A stretch of 5,333 bases of DNA from the NCBI GenBank assembly GCA_023393895.1, contig JAEXBT010000144.1:1-5333 (forward strand), written 5' to 3'. The notes under the pieces were generated by a model. That model did not search any database and was not told where the DNA came from. It saw nothing but the letters and a program-made list of their open reading frames with translations. Positions 1-5,333 of this stretch are shown here, piece after piece (position 1 is the stretch's first letter; each line of letters opens with the position of its first letter). The DNA comes from Pseudomonadota bacterium (lineage in GTDB: Bacteria; Pseudomonadota; Gammaproteobacteria; Xanthomonadales; Xanthomonadaceae). Position numbers and translations under genes: made by a program.

Positions 1-98
1 TCGTAGTCCTGCTTGTGTGCCGTGAACCATGCCCGGTTGTTGTTGCGGGCAAGGCCACGCAGGAACCGGAAGCCGGCCTCGCTGAAGTAGGCGCTCAT
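1..98 (-). CDS. DUF2461 (TIGR02453-like) family protein, N-terminal fragment
   Basis: Only the first 32 codons are present; the gene runs off the left edge of the window. The translation begins MSAYFSEAGFRFLRGLARNN and continues through N-R-A-W-F-T-A-H-K. This resembles the N-terminus of DUF2461 proteins, which carry a FLRxLxxNNNRxWFxxHK-type motif. The biochemical role of this family is not established, so none is assigned. The start ATG (98-96) overlaps the sbcB stop in an ATGA, which implies translational coupling. A GAGG Shine-Dalgarno-like tetramer lies at 112-109 inside the end of sbcB, 10 bases from the ATG. The family call rests on one short motif recognised from memory. The rest of the protein cannot be judged from this window. 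Confidence 0.75.
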   Translation of the reverse strand, partial: MSAYFSEAGFRFLRGLARNNNRAWFTAHKQDY

Positions 99-1540
99 GA
101 CACGTCCGCCTCGCGTTCGTCGCCCCAGGCCGACAGGTGATCGAGCAGGGCATTCACGGAAGGATCGCCGGCGTGCTGCTCGCGCAGGATCGCGATCTGC
201 TGGCGGTACTGCGGCAGAGAGAGCTCGCCGAGGCCACTGTCACCGAGCAGGCGCGTATGGCGGTACTCGTACCACCGTGCCTGCTCGTCCAGACCGAGGG
301 TTTCCGGCCAGTTTCGCGCGCGATAGCGGAACAGCAGCTCGTCCAGCCGCGGGTCGCGGAAGTCGAACCCGCTGTCGCGCAGCCTGTGCGGCGGCGTGGC
401 CCGCACCTGCGCGGCCAGACGCTTGTCGCTTTCGGGGATGAAGCCGTCGTAGAGCGCACCATCGGCGTCGCTGTCCGGATACTCGCGTTCGAGTGCATAG
501 ACCCGCCGGATCTTCTCGGCAAGCGCCGATCCCGCCTTGCGAAGCCGTGCCGCCTTCGCCTCTGCCTCATCGCGGTCGATGCCGAGGCGCTCGAAGTCGG
601 GATCACGCAAGTGGCTCCAGTCCACCAATGCGGGACAGCGATTGGCGTGGACCTCCTTCAGCGCGATGCGCTGCACGCCCTCGGGCAGGTCGGACTGCGC
701 GGTGTATATGCGTGTGGCGATCGTTTCGGCATCCAGTTCGAGCAGCGGTTCCACGTCCTGCGCCAGGTCGAACACGATCACCCGGGAATCTATGCGCGGA
801 TGCCGGGTCAGCGGCAGCACTGGCGCGGCGCACAGGCGTGCGGCGGGGAACCGCTGCGAGACATGCAGCAGCGGCTGCATCGCGAAGGCATCAAGCATCG
901 ACATCGCCCGCTTCTTGTCTCGAAGGCCCAGCGCGTAGTCCCACAGGCGTGGCTGCGCGGCCTTGAAGCGGCGCGCGAGGCCGATCAGGGCGCGCACGTC
1001 CGAGAGCGCCTCGTGCGCATGGCCTTCGCGCAGGCCGTTGTCCTCGGCCAGGTGCTCCAGCTTGAAACTGGTGCCCTTGCCGTCGTCGCGCGGGCGCCAG
1101 TGGATGCCTTCGGGCCGCAGCGCATGGGCGAGTCGCATCACGTCCAGCAGGTCCCAGCGCGAGTTGCCGCCACGCCATTCGCGCTCATAGGGATCGAAGA
1201 AGTTGCGCCAGAAGCCGAAGCGCACGAATTCGTCGTCGAAGCGCAACGAGTTGTAGCCGACGCTGCAGGTCTCGGGGCGCGCCATCTCCTCGAACATGCG
1301 CGCCATCGCGTCGGCCTCGGGGATGCCTTGGGCAAGCGCATGCTGAGGGGTGATGCCGGTGACCAGCGTCGCGCCCGGCGCCGGCAGCAGGTCCAGCGCT
1401 GGCTGCACGAAGAAGCTGACCGGTTCCTCGATGATCTCGAGCTCGGCGTCGGTGCGGATCGCGGCGAACTGGGCGATGCGACTGCGGTGCGGATCGCTAC
1501 CGAAGGTTTCAAGGTCGTAGAAGAGGAAAGTGGCAGCCAT
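95..1540 (-). CDS. sbcB: Exodeoxyribonuclease I (3'->5' ssDNA exonuclease)
   Basis: The 481-residue product (E. coli ExoI is 475) is a processive, Mg-dependent 3'-to-5' single-strand DNA exonuclease of the cytoplasm. It acts in recombination, mismatch repair and clearance of 3' overhangs, and in E. coli it binds the SSB C-terminal tail. It aligns almost end to end with E. coli ExoI as I recall it. Exo motif I is FLFYDLETFG, with D9 and E11. Further matches are NSLRFDDEF with D102, NSRWDLLDVMR near 126-136, LRPEGIHW near 141-148, and HEALSD with H176 and D181. Together these make a complete DEDDh set (E. coli D15, E17, D108, H181, D186). The exonuclease domain spans about residues 1-195, the SH3-like region about 196-350, and the helical C-terminal region the remainder. 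The ATG at 1540 sits 9 bases after the kmo stop with only a weak Shine-Dalgarno, and its end overlaps the DUF2461 start by 4 bases. Nothing suggests truncation. No dedicated promoter is evident, so it may be read through from kmo. Confidence 0.97.
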   Translation of the reverse strand: MAATFLFYDLETFGSDPHRSRIAQFAAIRTDAELEIIEEPVSFFVQPALDLLPAPGATLVTGITPQHALAQGIPEADAMARMFEEMARPETCSVGYNSLRFDDEFVRFGFWRNFFDPYEREWRGGNSRWDLLDVMRLAHALRPEGIHWRPRDDGKGTSFKLEHLAEDNGLREGHAHEALSDVRALIGLARRFKAAQPRLWDYALGLRDKKRAMSMLDAFAMQPLLHVSQRFPAARLCAAPVLPLTRHPRIDSRVIVFDLAQDVEPLLELDAETIATRIYTAQSDLPEGVQRIALKEVHANRCPALVDWSHLRDPDFERLGIDRDEAEAKAARLRKAGSALAEKIRRVYALEREYPDSDADGALYDGFIPESDKRLAAQVRATPPHRLRDSGFDFRDPRLDELLFRYRARNWPETLGLDEQARWYEYRHTRLLGDSGLGELSLPQYRQQIAILREQHAGDPSVNALLDHLSAWGDEREADVS

Positions 1541-1549
1541 CAGGCGTGC

Positions 1550-2911
1550 TCATCCGGCCTCGGACAGCGGCGGCAGCCGGTGCATGACCTCGCCATCCAC
1601 CCATGCCATGTCCACGTCGTCCAGCGATGCCTTGCCCGCGGTCGCCTCGACCAGTATTTCGCGCTGGATTCGGCCGCGCTCGAAGGCGGTGGCGTAGGGC
1701 AGGCGCATGAAGCTGACCATGCCGTAGCGCGGCACGAAACGGTCCGGATGGCGCGCCTGCAACTGCAGTTCCAGCGCGCGTTGCAGCAGGTAGTCGTCGT
1801 TGTCGACGTGGTCGCGCATCTCCAGGTAGTTCTCCAGCGCCATGGTCTGGATCGCCAGCGCGTTCGGTGCACGCTCGGCCTCGTAGGCGGCGAAGGCATC
1901 AGCGAGATCCGTGTTGCCTTCGAGGTGGCGGGCCAGCGCCACGCAGTCCTCGAAGGCGCAGTTCATGCCTTGGCCGTGGAATGGGACCATCGCATGGGCG
2001 GCATCGCCGAGCAGCACCGCCTGCGCACCAAGATGCCAGCGGTCGAGGTAGAGCGTGGCCAGCGAGCCGATCGGGTTGCGTTCGAAGTCGCGCACCAGTT
2101 CGGGAATCAGCGGCAGCGCGTCCGGGAAATCGCGCTCGAACAGGGCGACCGCATCGGCGCCATCCCGCACGCTGGCGAAACTCGGGGGCGTGCCCTCGCT
2201 CGGCAGGAACAGGGTGACTGTGAAGGTGCGCTCGTCGTTGGGCAGGGCGATGCACATGTAACGCCCGCGAGGCCAGATGTGCAGCGCGTTCGGTTCGATC
2301 TGGAAGCCGCCGTCGAAGCCGGGCGGAATCTCCAGCTCCTTGTAGCCGTGGCCCAGCCATTCGGTGCGCGCACCCAGCGGCACGACGCGATCCATCTGCG
2401 CGCGCAGGGTGGATCCGGCGCCGTCACAGCCGAGCAGCGCGTTGAATGCATGCCGATGCGGCTGCCCGTGGAGATCATTGAAGGTGGCGATGCCGGCATC
2501 GAAATCGACCTCAGCCAGGCCTCGGTCGAAGTGCACGGTGGCGCCGGCGGCCTCGGCGGCATTGATCAGGGTGATGTTGAGTTCGCCACGGCTGATCGAC
2601 CAGATCACCTCGCTGTCGTCGCGGCCGTAACGCTGCAACTGCGGTTCGCCATCGAGCGGATGCACCATCCGACCACGCATCATGACCGCCTGCGCCAGTA
2701 CCTCGTCGTCGGCGCCGGCCTCGCGCAGCGCGTGTAGGCCGCGTTCGGCGAGTGCAAGGTTGATCGAGCGCCCGCCGGCATAGCCGTCGACGCGCGGATC
2801 GCCGCGGCGTTCGAACACCTCGACCCGGAAACCACGCTGGGCCAGCAGGGTGGCGAGCAGCGCGCCGGCAAGTCCGGCGCCGATGATCGTGAGGTGGCGG
2901 TCAGCGGCCAT
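1550..2911 (-). CDS. kmo: Kynurenine 3-monooxygenase (FAD/NADPH aromatic hydroxylase)
   Basis: A 453-residue class A flavoprotein hydroxylase converting L-kynurenine, NADPH and O2 to 3-hydroxykynurenine. The N-terminal Rossmann motif GAGLAG is at 11-16, with the ribose-binding acid at E34. CDGAGS is at 162-167, and the second FAD motif LGDAAHAMVPFHGQGMN is at 301-317. Residues matching the substrate pocket of Pseudomonas fluorescens KMO, from memory, are R81, Y95, F235, F311, N361, M365 and Y396 (there R84, Y98, F238, F319, N369, M373, Y404), with consistent offsets. GRSINLALAERG at 47-58 is also KMO-like and helps separate it from other flavin hydroxylases. The start at 2911 is preferred over an in-frame ATG at 2956, because it places the FAD motif at the usual distance from the N-terminus and has a GGGAG site upstream. 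It overlaps the kynU end by 11 bases. Eukaryotic KMOs have a C-terminal membrane anchor; here the C-terminus is hydrophilic, so a soluble cytoplasmic enzyme is inferred. Confidence 0.96.
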   Translation of the reverse strand: MAADRHLTIIGAGLAGALLATLLAQRGFRVEVFERRGDPRVDGYAGGRSINLALAERGLHALREAGADDEVLAQAVMMRGRMVHPLDGEPQLQRYGRDDSEVIWSISRGELNITLINAAEAAGATVHFDRGLAEVDFDAGIATFNDLHGQPHRHAFNALLGCDGAGSTLRAQMDRVVPLGARTEWLGHGYKELEIPPGFDGGFQIEPNALHIWPRGRYMCIALPNDERTFTVTLFLPSEGTPPSFASVRDGADAVALFERDFPDALPLIPELVRDFERNPIGSLATLYLDRWHLGAQAVLLGDAAHAMVPFHGQGMNCAFEDCVALARHLEGNTDLADAFAAYEAERAPNALAIQTMALENYLEMRDHVDNDDYLLQRALELQLQARHPDRFVPRYGMVSFMRLPYATAFERGRIQREILVEATAGKASLDDVDMAWVDGEVMHRLPPLSEAG

Positions 2912-4178
2912 CGGTCCACTCCCGCGCAGCCTGCGCGAAGCGCAACACGTCGTCATGGTTGTTGTAGAGCGGCGCAGGCGAAATCCGGATCACGTCCGGC
3001 TCGCGCCAGTCGCCGAGCACGCCGCGTGACTGCAGGTGCGCGAACAGATCGCGCCCGGCCTCGCGGCCGGCCTTCACCCGCAGTGACAGCTGGGCGCCGC
3101 GTTGTGCCACATCGCGTGGGGTGACGATCTCGATGGCATCCGAAAGGCGCGAATCGATCAACTGCTCCAGATAACCGGTCAGGCGCCGCGATTTCTCGCG
3201 CAGGGCCGGCATGGAGGCACGCCGGAACTGTTCGACCGACGCGCGCAGGGGCGCGAGGCCGAGGATCGGCGGATTCGACAGCTGCCAGCCATCGGCGCCG
3301 GGCGTTGGCTGGAACTCCGGGCCCATGCGGAAGCGCACGTCCTTGTTGTTGCCCCACCAGCCGGCGAAGCGCGGGCGCGTGGTGCGGGCATGTCGCTCGT
3401 GCACGAAGCAGCCACCCACCGCGCCCGGCCCTGAGTTCATGTATTTGTAGTGGCACCAGACCGCGAAATCGGCGCCGGAATCGTGCAGGGCAAGCTCCAG
3501 GTTGCCGACTGCGTGGGCAAGGTCGAAGCCGACGAGGGCGCCGGCAGCATGGCCGAGCCGCGTGATCTCCGCGAGGTCGAAGGCCTGGCCGGTGCGGTAT
3601 TGCACGCCGGGCCAGAGGATCATTGCCAGTCGCGGACCGTGCTCGGCGATCGCGCGTTCGATCGCCGCCATCGAGAACACGCCGCCCGGAAGATCCGGCT
3701 CGACCTCGATCAGGGTCAGATGCGGCGGCAGACCGCGATAGACCAGCTGCGACTCGACCGCGTAGCGATCGGAGGGAAAGCTGCCGGCCTCGATCAGGAT
3801 CGCGGTGCGCTCGATCGTCGGCTGGTAGAAGCTCACCATCATCAGGTGCAGGTTGGCGGTGAGCGAGTTCATCGCCACCACTTCGGACGGTTGCGCCCCG
3901 ACGATTTCCGCCAGCGGCTCGCGCACCAGTTCGTGGTAGGGCATCCATTGCGCCTGTCCGGTGAAGTGGCCTTCCACCGCTTCGGTTGCCCATTTGTCCA
4001 GCACCTCCTCCACATGCGCGCGCGCGTCACGTGGCTGCAGGCCGAGCGAATTGCCGGCGAAGTAGGCCTGCTGGCGCCCCTCGTGCTTCGGGATCAGGAA
4101 TTCGTCGCGGAAGCCACGCAGTGGGCAGGCGGCATCCTGCGTGCTGGCATAGTCGATGCTGTAGATGTCGTCGCTCAT
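2901..4178 (-). CDS. kynU: Kynureninase (PLP-dependent hydrolase)
   Basis: A 425-residue fold-type I PLP enzyme that hydrolyses 3-hydroxykynurenine (or kynurenine) to 3-hydroxyanthranilate (or anthranilate) and L-alanine. The N-terminal signature [11 protein letters not shown] is at 39-49. MNSLTANLH at 103-111 belongs to the cofactor phosphate-binding region, and SFPSDRYA is at 133-140. FDLAHAVGN at 218-226 supplies D219, expected to pair with the PLP pyridine nitrogen. [16 protein letters not shown] at 241-256 supplies Schiff-base lysine K245 with the preceding Y244. FAGWWG is at 271-276, and RISPAPLYN at 398-406 includes R398, the likely carboxylate-binding arginine. Length is normal for bacterial kynureninases. 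The ATG at 4178 is chosen over an in-frame ATG at 4208 because a good GAGG site precedes it and it forms an ATGA overlap with the ACMSD stop. Acting next to KMO, it most likely uses 3-hydroxykynurenine in vivo. It is intact, with no missing key residue. Confidence 0.97.
   Translation of the reverse strand: MSDDIYSIDYASTQDAACPLRGFRDEFLIPKHEGRQQAYFAGNSLGLQPRDARAHVEEVLDKWATEAVEGHFTGQAQWMPYHELVREPLAEIVGAQPSEVVAMNSLTANLHLMMVSFYQPTIERTAILIEAGSFPSDRYAVESQLVYRGLPPHLTLIEVEPDLPGGVFSMAAIERAIAEHGPRLAMILWPGVQYRTGQAFDLAEITRLGHAAGALVGFDLAHAVGNLELALHDSGADFAVWCHYKYMNSGPGAVGGCFVHERHARTTRPRFAGWWGNNKDVRFRMGPEFQPTPGADGWQLSNPPILGLAPLRASVEQFRRASMPALREKSRRLTGYLEQLIDSRLSDAIEIVTPRDVAQRGAQLSLRVKAGREAGRDLFAHLQSRGVLGDWREPDVIRISPAPLYNNHDDVLRFAQAAREWTDGR
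2919..2923 (-). promoter_or_regulatory. Ribosome binding site for kmo
   Basis: On the minus strand GGGAG lies 7 bases before the ATG at 2911, inside the last codons of kynU. It supports the 453-residue start over the longer in-frame ATG at 2956. The 11-base overlap means ribosomes finishing kynU can reinitiate here. Confidence 0.55.
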
Positions 4179-5200
4179 TGGAACCTCGATGCGGGCAGGC
4201 CAAGCCATTCCAGCGCGGTGCCATGGAACAGGCGTGACCGATCGGCCGTAACCAGTTGCAGGCGGTCGATGCCTTCGCCCGGCACCTGCTCGCCGAGCGG
4301 GAACGGATAGTCGGTGCCGAGCATCACCCGATCCGCACCGCAGGTCTCGAGCAGGTAGCGCAGGGCGGCGTCATCGACCACCCAGGAATCGAAATACAGG
4401 CGCTTGAGGTAATCGCGCGGGTTGCGGAAATTGTCGGTGGCCACCAGGTCCGGCCGCATGTTGAAGCCGTGTTCGATGCGGCCGATGGTGTAGGGAAAGC
4501 TGCCGCCGCCGTGTGCCATGCACACTTTGAGCTTCGGCAGGCGTTCCAGCACGCCACCGAACACCAAGCTGCAGGCTGCACGCGCCTGCTCGGCGGGCAT
4601 CCCGACCAGCCAGGGCAGCCAGTACTTCGGCATGGTGTCGCTGCCCATCATGTCCCAGGGATGCACGAGGATGGCCGCGCCAAGATCGGCGGCGGCCTCG
4701 AAGAACGGAAACAGCTCCGGCGCGTCCAGGTTCCAGTGGCCGCCATCGGCCAGATGCAGATGCGAACCGATCTGCACGCCCTGCAGCCCGAGCTGATCCA
4801 TGCAGCGTTCCAGCTCGCGGATCGCCAGTGTCGGCGACTGCAGCGGCACCGTGCCGATGCCGGCGTAATGGCGTGGCCAGGCGCGACAGGCCTCGGCCAT
4901 GTGGTCGTTGAGCGCCTGGTGCAGTTCCAGCGCGTGGTTGGCGCGGGCCCAGTACGAGAACATCACCGGGACCGTCGAGAGCACCTGCACCTGCACACCG
5001 AAACCCGCGTACTCGCGGATGCGGAGTTCCGGGTCCCAGGTCTTGGCCCAGATCTCGCGGAAGAACTTTCCATCCTTGTAGATGCGCGAGCGCCCGTCTT
5101 CGCCATGGTGGATCACCGGGAAGCGCGAGTCGCCGTACTTCGCCGCGAGGTCCGGCCAGTCGCGCGGCAGGTAATGGGCGTGGACGTCGATCTTGAGCAT
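4175..5200 (-). CDS. 2-amino-3-carboxymuconate-6-semialdehyde decarboxylase (ACMSD)
   Basis: A 341-residue Zn-dependent amidohydrolase-superfamily decarboxylase (P. fluorescens enzyme about 334) converting ACMS to 2-aminomuconate semialdehyde. This diverts ACMS from spontaneous cyclisation to quinolinate. Metal ligands are visible: H7 and H9 in IDVHAHY, H180 in [10 protein letters not shown], and D297 in [13 protein letters not shown]. Catalytic H230 is in [10 protein letters not shown]48 (FFREIW) and R241 (IGR) match the substrate-carboxylate arginines of the Pseudomonas enzyme (R51, R239, from memory). PVMFSYWA at 78-85 and the PWDMMG and TDYPFPLG blocks distinguish it from generic amidohydrolases and from OMCHD-type decarboxylases. 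The ATG at 5200 puts the HxH motif at the N-terminus, as in the family. An in-frame extension to GTG 5287 would overlap the upstream gene in another frame and is rejected. The site upstream of 5200 has only a weak Shine-Dalgarno, so coupling to the gene ending at 5218 (17-base gap) is likely. Overlap with kynU is 4 bases. Some groups name this gene nbaD; I leave the symbol blank. Confidence 0.95.
   Translation of the reverse strand: MLKIDVHAHYLPRDWPDLAAKYGDSRFPVIHHGEDGRSRIYKDGKFFREIWAKTWDPELRIREYAGFGVQVQVLSTVPVMFSYWARANHALELHQALNDHMAEACRAWPRHYAGIGTVPLQSPTLAIRELERCMDQLGLQGVQIGSHLHLADGGHWNLDAPELFPFFEAAADLGAAILVHPWDMMGSDTMPKYWLPWLVGMPAEQARAACSLVFGGVLERLPKLKVCMAHGGGSFPYTIGRIEHGFNMRPDLVATDNFRNPRDYLKRLYFDSWVVDDAALRYLLETCGADRVMLGTDYPFPLGEQVPGEGIDRLQLVTADRSRLFHGTALEWLGLPASRFQ
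4182..4187 (-). promoter_or_regulatory. Ribosome binding site for kynU
   Basis: GAGGTT on the minus strand, with its GAGG core ending 5 bases before the ATG at 4178, is the best Shine-Dalgarno match in the window. It lies within the final codons of the ACMSD gene and decides the kynU start against the in-frame ATG at 4208. Confidence 0.65.
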
Positions 5201-5217
5201 GTCGGCCACGGCAGCGC

Positions 5218-5333
5218 TCAGGTGATGTCCGCGCGCGAGTCGGCCTGCATCTCGTAGCGGGTCGGCCGCGGGTTGAGCGTGCCGCACTGCGGCGCGCCGA
5301 TCGCGTCGCCAGTGCCTACAATCGGGCGATGCT
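5218..5333 (-). CDS. C-terminal fragment, possibly 3-hydroxyanthranilate 3,4-dioxygenase
   Basis: An open frame enters from the right edge and ends in TGA at 5220-5218, giving 37 visible codons. It contains [13 protein letters not shown] about 12 residues before its last ten. Bacterial 3-hydroxyanthranilate dioxygenases end in a small metal site of the form C-x-x-C-G followed by (H/N)P and a short tail, so the second half of that motif fits. The first cysteine is replaced by alanine (APQCG), and the residues before it do not resemble the family's usual FYxSxxxRTC stretch. The gene would supply ACMS, the ACMSD substrate, so context favours the call. It could instead be a degraded or diverged dioxygenase end, an unrelated gene, or a chance open frame. 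The 17-base gap to ACMSD suggests the same operon. Confidence 0.35.
   Translation of the reverse strand, partial: HRPIVGTGDAIGAPQCGTLNPRPTRYEMQADSRADIT
5317..5322 (+). promoter_or_regulatory. Possible -10 box of a divergent leaderless gene
   Basis: TACAAT on the plus strand is a near-consensus sigma-70 -10 hexamer in an otherwise GC-rich stretch. It is followed after six bases by ATG at 5329-5331. That spacing places the transcription start at the ATG itself, the layout of leaderless genes. No convincing -35 box lies about 17 bases upstream (5294-5299 reads GCGCCG), and only five bases of any gene are visible. If real, it would conflict with a long minus-strand gene at the same place. Confidence 0.2.

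Noticed and set aside
137..2737. An 866-codon plus-strand open frame antisense to both sbcB and kmo
   Set aside because: It lies in codon register opposite both genes, which happen to share the same frame. In high-GC genes the sense codons that would create antisense stops (TTA, CTA, TCA) are rare, so such frames stay open by chance. The translation resembles no family, while both minus-strand products are clear full-length enzymes.
3055..3070. Perfect inverted repeat with 6-base arms CCGGCC/GGCCGG and a 4-base loop, considered as a terminator
   Set aside because: It sits inside kynU, coding for a Gly-Arg-Glu-Ala-Gly-Arg-like stretch. It has no T-run on either side and is expected by chance at this GC content.
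2901..4208. Alternative longer starts for kynU (4208) and kmo (2956)
   Set aside because: Both extensions precede the conserved N-terminal motifs by more than the family norm. The internal ATGs at 4178 and 2911 have better Shine-Dalgarno sites and standard operon overlaps.
3450..5257. Two further long plus-strand frames (3450-4310 and 4256-5257) antisense to kynU and ACMSD
   Set aside because: The same composition effect applies. The 3450 frame is also in exact register opposite kynU. Neither has a recognisable domain, and the sense genes carry complete catalytic motifs.
4175..5287. Longer 370-residue version of ACMSD starting at GTG 5287
   Set aside because: The extra 29 residues have no family resemblance and would overlap the upstream minus-strand frame in another register. 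The ATG at 5200 places the HxH metal motif at the expected N-terminal position.
1..5333. Search for a novel system, mobile element, CRISPR, tRNA or phage-related signal
   Set aside because: All complete genes are recognisable housekeeping or catabolic enzymes with intact motifs. No direct-repeat arrays, terminal inverted repeats, tRNA-like clusters or marked composition shift were seen by eye. A formal repeat and tRNA scan could not be run.

Overview
The window is about two-thirds G+C by eye, densely packed, and coded entirely on the minus strand. It suggests a high-GC gammaproteobacterium. Exonuclease I (SbcB) is typical of that class, and a full kynurenine branch in such a compact high-GC genome fits Xanthomonadales-like relatives (Xanthomonadaceae or Rhodanobacteraceae). 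The lineage call is inference from gene content and composition; no rRNA or other phylogenetic marker is present.

Read in the direction of transcription (right to left) the layout is: the last 37 codons of an upstream gene ending at 5218, tentatively 3-hydroxyanthranilate 3,4-dioxygenase; aminocarboxymuconate-semialdehyde decarboxylase (ACMSD, 5200-4175); kynureninase (kynU, 4178-2901); kynurenine 3-monooxygenase (kmo, 2911-1550); exodeoxyribonuclease I (sbcB, 1540-95); and the first 32 codons of a DUF2461-family gene (98 to the left edge). Junctions are a 17-bp gap, a 4-bp ATGA overlap, an 11-bp overlap, a 9-bp gap and another 4-bp ATGA overlap. This looks like one polycistronic unit. No gene-free stretch longer than 300 bases exists, and no tRNA, rRNA, CRISPR, insertion sequence or convincing terminator was seen.

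The three metabolic enzymes cover the lower kynurenine route of tryptophan breakdown. KMO hydroxylates L-kynurenine, and KynU cleaves 3-hydroxykynurenine to 3-hydroxyanthranilate and alanine. A 3-hydroxyanthranilate dioxygenase, perhaps the gene cut at the right edge, opens the ring to 2-amino-3-carboxymuconate semialdehyde (ACMS). ACMSD then decarboxylates ACMS to 2-aminomuconate semialdehyde. ACMS otherwise cyclises to quinolinate, the NAD precursor, so a linked ACMSD points to a catabolic cluster or one that balances catabolism against NAD synthesis. Gene order is the reverse of reaction order. SbcB and the DUF2461 protein have no known tie to this pathway and are probably linked only by close packing.

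All complete genes are intact with their key catalytic residues. I see no previously undescribed system here. The points most worth checking are the identity and integrity of the gene cut at the right edge, a possible divergent leaderless start there, and co-transcription of sbcB with the kynurenine genes.
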